Assembly: GCF_034274695.1 (NCBI RefSeq)
Contig: NZ_CP128362.1
Span: 3,102,501-3,166,500, forward strand
Direction of reading: 5' to 3'
Length of the DNA: 64,000 bases
Origin: Chitinophaga sp. LS1
Lineage (GTDB): Bacteria; Bacteroidota; Bacteroidia; Chitinophagales; Chitinophagaceae
Position 1 is the stretch's first letter. Each line of letters begins with the position of its first letter. The position numbers and the translations under genes were made by a program. The notes beneath the pieces are model-generated. The model worked only from the letters and a program-made list of their open reading frames with translations, searched no databases and had not been told where the DNA came from. This document shows positions 36,953-46,333 of the stretch, piece after piece.

Positions 36953-37492
36953 ATGGCTATTGTCAAGGATAACTTACTACTTCAGTCCGTGGAGGGCACT
37001 CTCGGCAATCAATTCACAATTTATAAACGGAACGGGCAGATTATCATAGCGAAGAAGCGTGGTCCGTCAAAGAACAAGCCGACTAAAAAGCAGCTGGAAG
37101 CGAGGTATAAGATGCGCGTTGCGGCAGCTTATGCAAAGGTGATCATACAGGATCCTGATATAAAGGCATATTATAAATCACTGGCCGGACCGGGCCAGAA
37201 TGCCTATAATATGGCCGTGAAAGATGCTTACAAGTCGCCCGAGATTCAGAATATTCAGTTCGAAGACGAGACCGTAGTGGTAACGGCAAAGGAAGAATTC
37301 AGGGTAGCAGAAGTGGAAGTACGGGTGCATGATGCAGCGGGTGTAATGCTGGAAAGAGGGAAGGCGGTTTTAGGTCGGAATGGCGTGGATTGGTATTATA
37401 AGGCTGCGGGTTTACCGGCTGGTGGCAAGGTTGTGGTAGTGGCGGTAGACCTGCCGGGGAATGGAACGGTCAGGGAAATAAGGGTAGAATAA
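36953..37492 (+). CDS. conserved hypothetical protein, 179 aa
   Basis: ATG 36953 is chosen over an upstream codon at 36944. The N-terminal half is basic ('IIIAKKRGPSKNKPTKKQLE') and helical; the C-terminal half is beta-rich ('VEVRVHDAAGVMLERGKAV', 'GGKVVVVAVDLPGNG'), like an Ig or FN3-type fold. Similar proteins are frequent in Bacteroidota, but I know no function. Confidence 0.65.
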   Translation: MAIVKDNLLLQSVEGTLGNQFTIYKRNGQIIIAKKRGPSKNKPTKKQLEARYKMRVAAAYAKVIIQDPDIKAYYKSLAGPGQNAYNMAVKDAYKSPEIQNIQFEDETVVVTAKEEFRVAEVEVRVHDAAGVMLERGKAVLGRNGVDWYYKAAGLPAGGKVVVVAVDLPGNGTVREIRVE

Positions 37493-37596
37493 ATGGGGTA
37501 TTGGAAATTAGAAAGTGGTAATCCTTTCTCATTCTAATCTTAGGCTGAATGAATTGAAGGCGGCAAAACGGACCTTCATTTTCTGCTGTGATTCGT

Positions 37597-37761
37597 ATGG
37601 AAAAAGCTCCTGGTGTAGAACTGCCAGAACTGTTTCAGGCTAATGAACTTTTTAAAGAAGTAAATTCTAAGAACCGTGAACTGATGAAAAAAAGTTTTTT
37701 AGTTGATACTTTGGGCAAAGATGAACAGCTAGCCATCAATGATTGGCCTGACTGTCTCTAA
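37597..37761 (+). CDS. small ORF, 54 aa, unknown
   Basis: The frame 'MEKAPGVELPELFQANELFK...' ends 'INDWPDCL' 45 bases before a hairpin terminator. It is protein-like in composition, but may be the tail of a lost gene. It is the only possible gene in the 37493-37846 gap. Confidence 0.35.
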   Translation: MEKAPGVELPELFQANELFKEVNSKNRELMKKSFLVDTLGKDEQLAINDWPDCL

Positions 37762-37806
37762 TAAAAAATAAAGGATAATTTTTCGCAATTGATTGCTCAA
37801 TAAAAT

Positions 37807-37835
37807 AAAGCAGCATCACTGCGGCTTTGTTGTTA
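37807..37835. terminator. hairpin terminator
   Basis: AAAGCAGC / GCGGCTTT around ATCACT, with T-rich + flank. It closely resembles the hairpin at 57282, which ends an XRE fragment. Confidence 0.6.
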
Positions 37836-37846
37836 TTGTTTTAACT

Positions 37847-38308
37847 TCACTTTGGTTTTTTCTTATAATAAGGTTTAAACTCTTGTATATAACAAGGTTT
37901 ATCTGTTTTAAATATACCTTTCTCAAATGCTTCTTTATGTAATTCTGGCAGCTTATCAAATTGTTTCTTTCGAAGCCTATCTACCTTCTTAAGAGTCATA
38001 AAATCATAAGTACAGCTTAACATCATTACAACCTCTAATTCATCACATTTATCTACAAGGTTAATAGTTGCTGTTTCCATTCCAACAGACCAAAATAATA
38101 TTTTATTCACGGAGACAGGGATGTCTATTTGGAAAAAACCATCGAAATCTGTGCTGCCAACTTTAGCTGTATCATTAATCATAATTGTTACTAATGACCC
38201 AGTTTCAAAATGATCAGACATCACTCGCCCTTTGATTATTTTATTCTGAGAATAAAGACTATATGTTGAAACAACGCATACAATAAAAGCGAGTATTAAT
38301 TTTTTCAT
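37847..38308 (-). CDS. secreted carboxypeptidase-regulatory-like domain protein
   Basis: ATG 38308 gives a signal peptide ('LILAFIVCVVSTYSLYSQ') and a 153-residue protein; the longer frame upstream has no signal. The domain is read from 'IIKGRVMSDHFETGSLVTIM' and 'STDFDGFFQIDIP', the beta-sandwich seen at the start of SusC proteins, here alone. Divergent from the next gene by 94 bases. It may be an immunity-type or surface protein of the accessory region. Confidence 0.6.
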   Translation of the reverse strand: MKKLILAFIVCVVSTYSLYSQNKIIKGRVMSDHFETGSLVTIMINDTAKVGSTDFDGFFQIDIPVSVNKILFWSVGMETATINLVDKCDELEVVMMLSCTYDFMTLKKVDRLRKKQFDKLPELHKEAFEKGIFKTDKPCYIQEFKPYYKKKPK

Positions 38309-38402
38309 CTTATTTTCAATCTTTTTTAGGTATATATTCGTGGGTATAATTGTATTCTCCTGCTTCTCATTATATATATTCAAAGACACAAATAAAAACA
38401 TT

Positions 38403-38816
38403 ATGAGAGTGCACGTAGGAATTTTATTTTTATTATTTTCTTCAATCAAAGTGTATTCCCAATCTCTATTTGATACCATCCACATGCCTATATATAGGTA
38501 TAAAATACAACGTATCGATTCTGTAGGGTCAGTGTATGTAATATATGCTAAAAAAGACGGCAAAGTTTTGAAAATTGCCTCTCCCAAAAGTATTTTAAAT
38601 GTAGGAGTACCTATTCAAAAGAGGAAATATTACGATTTGGAACTAATTTCATATTTAGATGAATCAAGAATAAGTGGGAAATTGCATATAGGTGGAATTA
38701 ATGTAGGTGGCATATTCATAGAACTTGAAGGTGGAAAGGTAATATGGGATCTGTTTTATTGTAAGAACCTAAAAGGTTTATATATTACTCCACCTAATCA
38801 GGTTACAAACAAATAG
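38403..38816 (+). CDS. secreted hypothetical protein
   Basis: This 137-residue protein (ATG 38403) has a signal peptide ('GILFLLFSSIKVYSQ'). No domain recognised. It is one of several small exported proteins of unknown role in 37.8-40.4 kb. Confidence 0.5.
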   Translation: MRVHVGILFLLFSSIKVYSQSLFDTIHMPIYRYKIQRIDSVGSVYVIYAKKDGKVLKIASPKSILNVGVPIQKRKYYDLELISYLDESRISGKLHIGGINVGGIFIELEGGKVIWDLFYCKNLKGLYITPPNQVTNK

Positions 38817-38967
38817 ATTGGAGTATATGCCTTTAAATTTTATTAATTGGTAGCGATAATATGCGAAAACCTATCATCATCTTTACCTTTAAATCACTAC
38901 TTTTTTCTAAAGATAAAGTACCTGATGAATGGTCATCAGCTACCTGAACATATATATCGCGTTTTAA

Positions 38968-39420
38968 TTATTGAATTAATTGAGCCCCAGGTTTGTCTTT
39001 GATCTGTTGTAGCCTTTTTTGGGCCAGTTGCCGAAATGACGCTTTATAATTAGAATCTTCAAATGGCATTTTGATAGAGCATTTTTTATCAAGTGATTTG
39101 TTTTGGGTTTTAATAATCTTTTGAAGAGTGATATTATTATATACTCTTTCAAGAATTGCCCATCTTGGTGATTCATAATCATCAGCCGCTTTTGAAGCAG
39201 TAAATGTAACGTCAAAACATTCATCAGTTATGAAATGTGGTAAAGTTTTGTCTGAATAGTAGTTTAAACTATCGGCATAGACCCTGATTTTGCGTTCCCA
39301 CCTATCTCCTTGGCTTATAGATCCCCTTACAAGTACAATATTGGTACTATCCTTTATTTCCTGAGCCCAGAGGGTATGAGTGAAGAATGTTAAAAATAAT
39401 AGTACATATATGTGTTTCAT
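38968..39420 (-). CDS. secreted hypothetical protein, possible immunity protein
   Basis: This 150-residue protein has a signal peptide ('LLFLTFFTHTLWAQ') and a lysine-rich helical tail ('FRQLAQKRLQQIKDK'). On the same strand directly upstream is a broken frame (39424-39598) that could be a toxin-tip remnant. If so, this is a periplasmic immunity protein; the inference is weak. Confidence 0.5.
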   Translation of the reverse strand: MKHIYVLLFLTFFTHTLWAQEIKDSTNIVLVRGSISQGDRWERKIRVYADSLNYYSDKTLPHFITDECFDVTFTASKAADDYESPRWAILERVYNNITLQKIIKTQNKSLDKKCSIKMPFEDSNYKASFRQLAQKRLQQIKDKPGAQLIQ

Positions 39421-39423
39421 TTT

Positions 39424-39598
39424 TCCTATTTAATGAAAATTGGAATGTTAATGTATTGAAATTAATTGAATTGGGGGGATAGTTGTATTTTAAATTTTGT
39501 TGTCCACCTAATTTATTTGCAGATCTTGCGTTATCATCATTTTCTGTAGTTTGGCCTTTTGGCCATTTCGTATCGACATTGTTGGTCATTTGCTGCAT
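39424..39598 (-). pseudogene. possible toxin-tip remnant
   Basis: A frame reads 'NNVDTKWPKGQTTENDDNAR...GGQQNLKYNYPPNSINFN', a composition typical of RHS tips, and runs into the next gene's region without its own stop. No RHS core is attached. Confidence 0.3.
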
Positions 39599-39637
39599 TC
39601 ATGGGTCAATAATATAATTAATCTGTAAATTTATAAT

Positions 39638-40036
39638 ATGCTCAGACTATCTTTATTCTTCTTATCAATTATTTATTATTTAGAAGCTAAATGTCAGCAT
39701 CTGGAAATTTTTAATCATATAAATAATAATAACATTTCTTATGGAGTATGGATTGTAGGTCCTCAATATAAGAATGGTAAAATGATGGGGGCTTTATACC
39801 AGGTTAGAGTAGAAAAACAAACTGGAGATTCAGGTCTCATTGCTAATATGAAATCAAATGAATGGATCTCAGCATTAAAAAACCCTGAAACAGATTGGGC
39901 CGCTAACTTGCTATTATATGAATTATACAGGAAAACAGGATTTATTTTAAGTGATATGAAACCAGATATTTGGAGGGAAAAATTTAAAAATGAAGATCTG
40001 GAGTTTTGGATTAGTTTCTTGAAGAACAATAAATAG
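39638..40036 (+). CDS. secreted hypothetical protein, 132 aa
   Basis: It has a signal peptide ('LSLFFLSIIYYLEAKCQ') followed by a mixed domain ('GALYQVRVEKQTGD', 'ANLLLYELYRKTGFILSDMK'). Not recognised. The + orientation is opposite to the cassette genes. Confidence 0.5.
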   Translation: MLRLSLFFLSIIYYLEAKCQHLEIFNHINNNNISYGVWIVGPQYKNGKMMGALYQVRVEKQTGDSGLIANMKSNEWISALKNPETDWAANLLLYELYRKTGFILSDMKPDIWREKFKNEDLEFWISFLKNNK

Positions 40037-40251
40037 TATTTTTCTTCACCTGGATAAAAGTAAAACTATAGGTAAGTACCTGCAGTTTTACTATGAGAGT
40101 GAAAAAGAAGATTTATATCTAAAAGGGAATTTATAAAAAGGGAGTAGCAAAAGTGGAAACTAATAGAGCTGTTTGGGGAATCAGTTCATTAGCAATTAAG
40201 GTTCCAATGTCATATCCATTTGTAATTTTTTCATGACTTATCCCTAAAATT

Positions 40252-40434
40252 CTAATCCTTACACCATTGAGCTGAAATTAATTCAGGGCTAAATTTTTCT
40301 ATCATCATTTTATCCTGGGCTTGCTTTTTCAGATCAGATGAAAATAAAATAAGTTTACGCTTTTCGTTATGCCGTAAGTCCGTTTTTTTCTGAGCACTGG
40401 ATAACGCCGCTGATAATAACAACATAACCTTCAT
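40252..40434 (-). CDS. small exported-type ORF, 60 aa
   Basis: It has a short hydrophobic start ('MKVMLLLSAALSSAQKK') and a basic, helical body. It is the only candidate in the gap 40037-40522 and may be a remnant. Confidence 0.3.
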   Translation of the reverse strand: MKVMLLLSAALSSAQKKTDLRHNEKRKLILFSSDLKKQAQDKMMIEKFSPELISAQWCKD

Positions 40435-40522
40435 AAATAAATATTGTATTTGCTATATTTAAAAATAATGAGAAGGAATTGGTTCTTCCTTTCATTATTT
40501 AATATAATATTTGAAATTACAT

Positions 40523-41020
40523 TCATATCTGAATCACACATTCAATAAAATCTTTTTTAAATTTCTCTTTATCAAAATCAGGTATCTTTAAAACGTCAAT
40601 TGCGGTAATAGAATTAATCAAATTTGATTTAATTATCCCAATTACTTTATCATCATCTCCATTCATAATCTCTGCATAATCCGCTATGAATTCATATTCG
40701 ATGGCTTTCTCAAGCACCCTGTCTTCAAGTCCTGGCATTTTAATAATTTTAGGAGGGCCAATATATTTAGGCTTTCTAAGTTTTAAAATTTTCAGGCTTC
40801 TTGGATTCATGCAGTTTAAACCAATAAATAAATATTCGACGCCAATCCCGTAATGTCTTGGTTTAAGAAAAGAAAGAATTAGTTCATTAAATTGATTGAT
40901 AATTCCAAGTTTAAATTTCACTTCTGGGCTTATATATAAGCTAATTGAAAAATCTTTCATACAAATAAGTGATTTATAAAAAGCTTTAGAAACTATTGTA
41001 ATAATATCCCCTGGCATCAT
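40523..41020 (-). CDS. immunity-like protein, paralogue A
   Basis: This protein of up to 165 residues shares blocks with the upstream gene: 'CMNPRSLKILKLRKPKYIGP', 'EYEFIADYAEIM', 'IPDFDKEKFKKDFIECV'. An internal ATG ('MKDFSISLYISPEVKF') may be the true start. No signal peptide, so it would act in the cytosol. Tandem paralogues behind an RHS core are typical of immunity genes against related toxins; the toxin itself is missing here. The family is not named. Confidence 0.6.
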   Translation of the reverse strand: MMPGDIITIVSKAFYKSLICMKDFSISLYISPEVKFKLGIINQFNELILSFLKPRHYGIGVEYLFIGLNCMNPRSLKILKLRKPKYIGPPKIIKMPGLEDRVLEKAIEYEFIADYAEIMNGDDDKVIGIIKSNLINSITAIDVLKIPDFDKEKFKKDFIECVIQI

Positions 41021-41133
41021 TCAAAATACTAACGAAGGTCCTATTCACTATATAATCAGGAGCAGGGATTTAACTAAAATTAAAATAAGGAGAAGAAACA
41101 CTTCCTTCTCCTTATTCAATATAATATTAGAAC

Positions 41134-41601
41134 TCATATTTGTATCTGACTTACACACTCAATAAAGTCCTTCTTAAATTTCTCTTTATCAAAATCAGGA
41201 ATTTCCAAAACATCAATTGCTACAATGGAATTAATAAGTTCGGTTTTAATTCGTTTGATTAATTCTCCTCCTTGTGCATTTAATATACTTTGGAAATCAG
41301 CAATGAATTCGTACTCAACATTCCTTTCAATTATTGACTCAGGAAGTCCTTTAGTTTTAATTATTTTGGGGCCCAGGACATAACTAGGTTTTCTTAATTT
41401 CAAGATCTTTAAGCTTTTAGGGTTCATACATATAAACCCAATAACTAAATTTAATACACCACTACCATAATCTCTTTCCTTAAGAAAGGAACAAATTTTT
41501 TCATTAAAAATTGATATAACACTTAGATTCGGGCCGACTTCGGGACTAATCATTTCACCTATATAAAATTTTTCCATTTGTTTTGAAGACGTTATGATCA
41601 A
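41134..41601 (-). CDS. immunity-like protein, paralogue B
   Basis: This 155-residue paralogue of the downstream gene ('MNPKSLKILKLRKPSYVLGP', 'VEYEFIADFQSILNA', 'IPDFDKEKFKKDFIECVSQI') starts 54 bases after the RHS core fragment ends. An internal ATG ('MEKFYIGEMISPEVGP') aligns better with the paralogue. Immunity function is inferred from position. Confidence 0.62.
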   Translation of the reverse strand: MIITSSKQMEKFYIGEMISPEVGPNLSVISIFNEKICSFLKERDYGSGVLNLVIGFICMNPKSLKILKLRKPSYVLGPKIIKTKGLPESIIERNVEYEFIADFQSILNAQGGELIKRIKTELINSIVAIDVLEIPDFDKEKFKKDFIECVSQIQI

Positions 41602-41655
41602 AAAATGTATAATTCAAACTAATTTATCTAAAAATAGAATTTCCGGGTGGCAGCG

Positions 41656-42319
41656 TCAAATTCGCGCGATAATAGTTGTATAATTTCCATCGGGGTCAAT
41701 GATGAATCGAATTGGGTTAAGATTTGCATAATTATATGGCGAATACCTTCTTGATTTCTCACATAACAAGTCTACCCATTGCCGTCTGGATATCTGCACT
41801 TCATACATCCTTCCACCGTAATCATACCAATGAAGTCCCTTCTCATCCAAAAACTCCTTCTGCTGAATTTCCTTGCCGTTATATTGTAGCAAATTTTTTT
41901 AGTATCCGGCTCCTTTCAGCTCATTACTACTAATCCCAGCCATCGTCAATCCAAATGGGTAATAGTGAGTTTCTTCTAACAGTGGTCCACTATTGTGAGA
42001 TATAACAAGATTGTCGAAGTAGACATTTTCCCTACTTTCATTGCTTGTATAAATATAAACAAATCCTGTTTTTTTAATAACGAACTTCTCTACCGTCAAT
42101 GTTTGTAATTCATCAGGATTTCCCTGTACCTGTTTCACACCACTATTATCATCTACCATGTTGAACAGGTCGTCAAAAAGTACATAGGTGAGATACGCCC
42201 TGTGTTTAGTGGCAAGGTTCTCATCAGCATCCTTGCTGATCAACTCTTCGTACTCACTGGATGTATATGCTGACAAAATAGCGGAATTTGTACCTGCAGC
42301 CGCATGCGTACCATCAGAG
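41656..42319 (-). pseudogene. RHS core fragment A (left part), no intact tip
   Basis: The frame 'GTHAAAGTNSAI...[15 protein letters not shown]...[21 protein letters not shown]' stops at 41899, then continues in another frame with '[20 protein letters not shown]' and '[20 protein letters not shown]' before ending at 41656. This is the conserved RHS core, frameshifted and degenerate ('RRQWVDLL' for the usual RW-V-VDPL). Almost nothing follows the DPDG motif, so the toxin tip has been lost. The 5' part lies 8 kb away at 50311-50417, split off by the nested ISL3 element. Confidence 0.88.
42313..42319. repeat. target-site duplication ATCAGAG (left)
   Basis: ATCAGAG at 42313-42319 matches 50311-50317. 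Uninterrupted RHS cores (for example 62605-62611) carry the motif once in the same context, confirming insertion of the intervening DNA. Confidence 0.9.
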
Positions 42320-42428
42320 TGCTTATTCCGAGCAAAGTTTACCAGCATTCTGCTTTAAACCGGCTCTTCGTCAATTTTGGTGGAAATTTTCAATGGTGTA
42401 ACTTGAGTTGAATGTGTGATCAGCCCCA

Positions 42429-43889
42429 ATGAATTCAAAAAATCTCATATTTGAAAGGAGTGAAGCTTTTAATATCAAATCAATTATACAAGTACAAAAT
42501 ATAGTATACCTTAATGTAGAGAGCCGATTGAAAACTGCTAAATGTCCTAATTGCCAAAGGAAAAGTGGTAGTATACACAGTTATTACTATAGAAAGATAA
42601 AAGACTTACCATCATTTGGCAAACAGGTATGCATAAATCTCTTGACAAGGAAATTTTATTGTAAGAACAATAATTGTGAAAAGAAAATATTTTCGCAACG
42701 TTTTAACGAGCAATTCAAGCCTTATTCCCGTATGAGTGAACGGCTTGCAGCAATACTTCTAAAAACAGGATTATTGACTGGGGGAAATGCGGGAGCAAGG
42801 CTGTGTAAACTACATAATGTCAGTGTTAGTGCTTCTACTATCCTTAGAAATATACATAAAGCTCCTATTATAAAACCAGAAACACCTCAAGTATTAGGAA
42901 TCGATGATTGGGCCTATAAGAAGCAGCACAGGTATGGAACTGTGCTTGTAGATATGGAAAAACATAAAATCATAGAACTATTACCGGATAGAGAAGCTGC
43001 CACCATTCAAAAATGGCTGCAGGATAATCCTGGAGTAAAAATAGTTAGTAGAGACCGGTTTTCGAATTACGCAAATGGTGTAAGAAACGGTAGCCCTGAA
43101 GCAATCCAGGTTGCAGACAGATTTCACCTATTACAAAACCTTAGTGAATCATTGAAAAAGCTTCTGGTGCGGCATTATAAAACATATAAGGGAATCATTA
43201 AGCAAAAAGACGAGGAGAAATTAGACGGGAATATTACAGTACTGGCACCAGCAGATCTGCCAAGGCAGATTACACCCAGTTATTATAATCGACAATGTCA
43301 AATGGATGAGATTAAATCCCGACATGCAAATGGTGAATCAATCAGGAGCATAGCATCATTAATGAAAATAAGTAGAGAGAAAGTGACTAACTTTCTAAGG
43401 CTTCAGGAGCCTCCAATAAGATTATCTCCTAATCAATTTTCATTTACAAAATATGCTGATCTTATCAAAAAAAGTATTATCGCAAACCCACGAATAACCT
43501 CTAGTAAGATAATAATTGAGCTAAAAAATTCAGGGTATAATGGAGGCAAGACGGCTGTTTACAATTTTATTAAAAATTGTGTACGGATAAAACCTAATGC
43601 TGATCAAGAAGAGTTGCCCAGGCAGTTATGGTCTCCTAATAAAGCATCTTTGTTATTATCTAAACCAGCATCACTGTTAAATGAAATTGAAAACAAAGTG
43701 GTAAATGCACTGTGTAAATCAGTTTCTGATATTGAGAGATCATGTCTTCTATCACGCCAATTTAGAAGAATGATCATCAAGAGAAAGGGAGAAAGATTAA
43801 ATAATTGGGTAAATAAGGCATTAAAATCTGGAGTGAAAGAAATGATATCCTTTGCGAATAGCCTTCTTTCAGATTTTGATGCCGTTAAG
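42429..43889 (+). pseudogene. ISL3 transposase, N-terminal part (interrupted)
   Basis: The N-terminal zinc-binding region ('CPNCQRKSGSIHSYYYRKIK', 'KFYCKNNNCEKKIFSQRF') and DDE-type core ('PQVLGIDDWAYKKQHRYGTV', 'VSRDRFSNYANG', 'IQVADRFHLLQNLSESLKKL') are intact up to 'LLSDFDAVK'. Past 43889 the frame runs into IS21 and stops at 43952. The last ~44 codons are at 50113-50246, so the gene was split by insertion and is likely inactive. Confidence 0.93.
43885..43889. repeat. target-site duplication TTAAG (left, IS21)
   Basis: TTAAG at 43885-43889 recurs at 50113-50117. Removing IS21 plus one copy restores the ISL3 frame 'DFDAVKNAMLLEWSNGQVEG'. Confidence 0.92.
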
Positions 43890-43897
43890 TGTCTAAT

Positions 43898-44133
43898 ACG
43901 GAGGTCATTGGGCCAGCCCCAACGGAGCATACCGGGCCAGTCAAAACGGTGATATTGGGCCAAAATGAAGGTATCCTATTGGCCTAAAACGGAAGTTACT
44001 GGGCCAAAAACCACCTTCCACTCTTTAAAACGGAGATCATTGGGCCAAAACAAGTTTAACCTCTGCTTAAAACGGAAGTCGCTGGGCCAAATTAATCGAT
44101 AACCGTAGCTAAAAACGGAGGTCATTGGGCCAC
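43898..44133 (+). repeat. IS21 left-end array of ~18-bp repeats
   Basis: About seven copies of ACGGAGGTCATTGGGCCA and variants recur at irregular spacing. Three inverted copies lie at the right end (50041-50106). These are the multiple transposase-binding sites of IS21 ends; the spacing and degeneracy exclude CRISPR. Confidence 0.85.
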
Positions 44134-44178
44134 TTTCCATGATTTGCAATAGTCTTGTACCTAAAAAGCATTAGGTAT

Positions 44179-44940
44179 ATGGCGGGTCAAAGAATCAATG
44201 TCATGGAAGTACGTACATTAATTTCACTGAAACAGAAAGGCTGGAGTAACCGTAAGATTGCGGATTATATTAAGATCAACCGTAAGACTGTAGACAGTTA
44301 CATGGCCCGCTTTAAAGCATTGGACCTGTCATGGGACGCTTTATTGCAGCTGGAAGATACCGAGCTTGCAGAATTGTTTACAGAGGATAGCCAGACAGAG
44401 AAAGAACGCTATGAGACACTGGCAGGTTACTTCAGCTACTTTGAAAAAGAACTACTGAAGCCGGGTTGTACACTTGGAGCATTACACCAGGAATACCTGT
44501 TAAAACATCCGGATGGTTATCGTTACACACAATTTTGCTGGCATATACGACAATGGAATAAAAGAACCACACCAGGTGGAAAACTGCTACATAAGGCCGG
44601 CGATAAGCTGTATGTAGACTTTTGTGGAGATAAGCTTTCCTATGTTGATAAAACTACAGGAGAACTCATAGCAGTAGAGGTGTTCGTGGCAGTGCTGCCT
44701 TGCAGCCAATACACCTTTGTAAGAGCTGTATCTTCACAGAAAAGGGAAGATCTGATCTCTTGTTTATCTTCCTGCCTGCAGTGGCTTGGAGGAGTCCCAC
44801 AAGCTATTGTATCTGATAATCTCAAAAGCGCAGTAAGTAAAGCTCATAAATATGCTCCACTGATCAATAAAACATTGGCCGATTTTGCTCTTTTTTATAG
44901 TTGCGCGGTAGACCCTGCTCGCCCATATCACCCTCAGGAT
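44179..44940 (+). pseudogene. istA: IstA transposase (IS21), N-terminal part
   Basis: The N-terminal HTH ('LKQKGWSNRKIADYIKINRK') and the DDE catalytic core ('KLYVDFCGDKLSYVD', 'GVPQAIVSDNLKSAVSK') run to 'YHPQD' at 44940, where the RIT insert begins. The C-terminal half resumes at 48449 in the same frame (with one GAT removed). The rejoined protein would be about 514 residues, the usual IstA length. ATG 44179 is used as start; a TTG at 44155 is possible. Confidence 0.93.
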
Positions 44941-45021
44941 TATGGAAACAAATATGTTATGTAAACTTTGCGACTAAGATCCACTGTTTACAGCCATATC
45001 CTGCACTAAAAGTTTACATAA
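44935..45021. repeat. RIT left end, recombinase-site repeats
   Basis: The 35-bp outer inverted repeat (44935-44969) ends in TTATGTAAACTTT (44957). Its complement AAAAGTTTACATAA follows at 45008-45021, making a stem-like att site. Confidence 0.8.
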
Positions 45022-45073
45022 TATTATCTTCTACATGGGTTAGTAATGTCACTTCCCCTTAAAAGATAATATT

Positions 45074-46333
45074 ATGACTAAAGTTTACCGCTCTTATGGA
45101 GCTTTAACAAAGGCGGCTTCTGGATATCTTAAAGACATAGGTAGAAGCGAATCTACTATATCTATGTATAACTGGATCTGGGGGAGGATTAAAAAGTACA
45201 TGGATATTAACAAGATTGTTCATTGTTCCTCAACAACAGTCGCCGATTATATCAACGCCACCTATGGTTTGCGGCCAATACCATCATTAACGCATCACGA
45301 AAAGCATTCCCTGCGGTGCGCCTTATGTTTAATACAATTTGCAGAGACAGGCAGGATGATTGAAGTGATACGTCGCAGGGAATGTGTAGTACTTTCTGGA
45401 GAAATTGGTAATGAAATTGCAGCTTATGTCGAATCCAAAAGAAAATTGAGGTTGAATGTCAAAACATTGCACAGTTACTCCTATTATCTATACCAGTTTT
45501 TAAAGTACTTAAATGCAAGTGAAATACACGCCTGCAATACAATATCTTCACTCGCCCTGATGAAGTACACGTCAAACTTACTGCCTGAAGCTGCGGGAGC
45601 TAAACATCTTGCCTTGTCCATAATCAAAGGTTTTTTGAGATATCTGTATGAACAAAATAAGACAGCCAGAGACTTTTCTGTAATTGTTCCTAAAGACAAT
45701 TATAAAAAGCAACCAAAGCTGCCATCGACCTATACAAAAGACGAAGTACGTACGATATTAAACTCTATCGATAGAAGCACCGCTTTGGGAAAGAGAGATT
45801 ATGCTCTGCTAATCCTGGCAGTACGCTTGGGAATGCGAGCTTCTGACATTAGCCGGCTTAAGTTTGAAAATATTCGATGGACTGAGAATAGTATATCTTT
45901 TAATCAGTTTAAAACAAATGAAAAAGTGGTGCTTCCGTTAACCACAGATGTTGGCGAAACCCTCATAGATTATATCAAATATGCAAGACCAACCTCCAAT
46001 GATGCGCATGTTTTTCTTGAAAAGCAGTTCCCTGTTATACCGATTAGTGCTAAGAGAGTGTCATTGACGGCGAGCAGGAATATTACAAAGTCAGGAGTCT
46101 TTATTGGTGAGCGAAAACATGGTTCACATGCATTACGACATACAATGGCCAGTTTCTTACTAGAGCAGAAAACGCCCTTACCCGTTATATCAGAATTGCT
46201 CGGGCATGCCAGTACACAAACCTCGATGTGCTATTTGCGCATAGATATGGAATCGTTACGCCAATGTGCGATGGAAGTGCCGGTTGTTTCTGAAGCGTTT
46301 TATACGCAAAAAGGAGGAGCATTTTATGAATAA
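45074..46333 (+). CDS. tyrosine recombinase 1 of RIT element
   Basis: This 419-residue phage-integrase-type recombinase has a SAM-like N-terminal domain ('LRLNVKTLHSYSYYLYQFLK') and a catalytic domain with Arg in 'LAVRLGMRASDISRLKFENI', 'HALRHTMASFLLEQ' (H-x-x-R), 'ELLGHASTQTSMCYLRID' (His and Tyr nucleophile). It is the first and longest of the trio; its last 8 bases overlap the second gene. Confidence 0.95.
   Translation: MTKVYRSYGALTKAASGYLKDIGRSESTISMYNWIWGRIKKYMDINKIVHCSSTTVADYINATYGLRPIPSLTHHEKHSLRCALCLIQFAETGRMIEVIRRRECVVLSGEIGNEIAAYVESKRKLRLNVKTLHSYSYYLYQFLKYLNASEIHACNTISSLALMKYTSNLLPEAAGAKHLALSIIKGFLRYLYEQNKTARDFSVIVPKDNYKKQPKLPSTYTKDEVRTILNSIDRSTALGKRDYALLILAVRLGMRASDISRLKFENIRWTENSISFNQFKTNEKVVLPLTTDVGETLIDYIKYARPTSNDAHVFLEKQFPVIPISAKRVSLTASRNITKSGVFIGERKHGSHALRHTMASFLLEQKTPLPVISELLGHASTQTSMCYLRIDMESLRQCAMEVPVVSEAFYTQKGGAFYE

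Noticed and set aside
41724..41933. + strand 69-codon frame
   Set aside because: Antisense to the degenerate RHS core A with no start context or homology.
43898..44133. Regular short repeats resembling a CRISPR array
   Set aside because: The repeats are degenerate, spaced by variable short gaps, lie at an IS21 end and recur inverted at its other end. They are transposase-binding sites.
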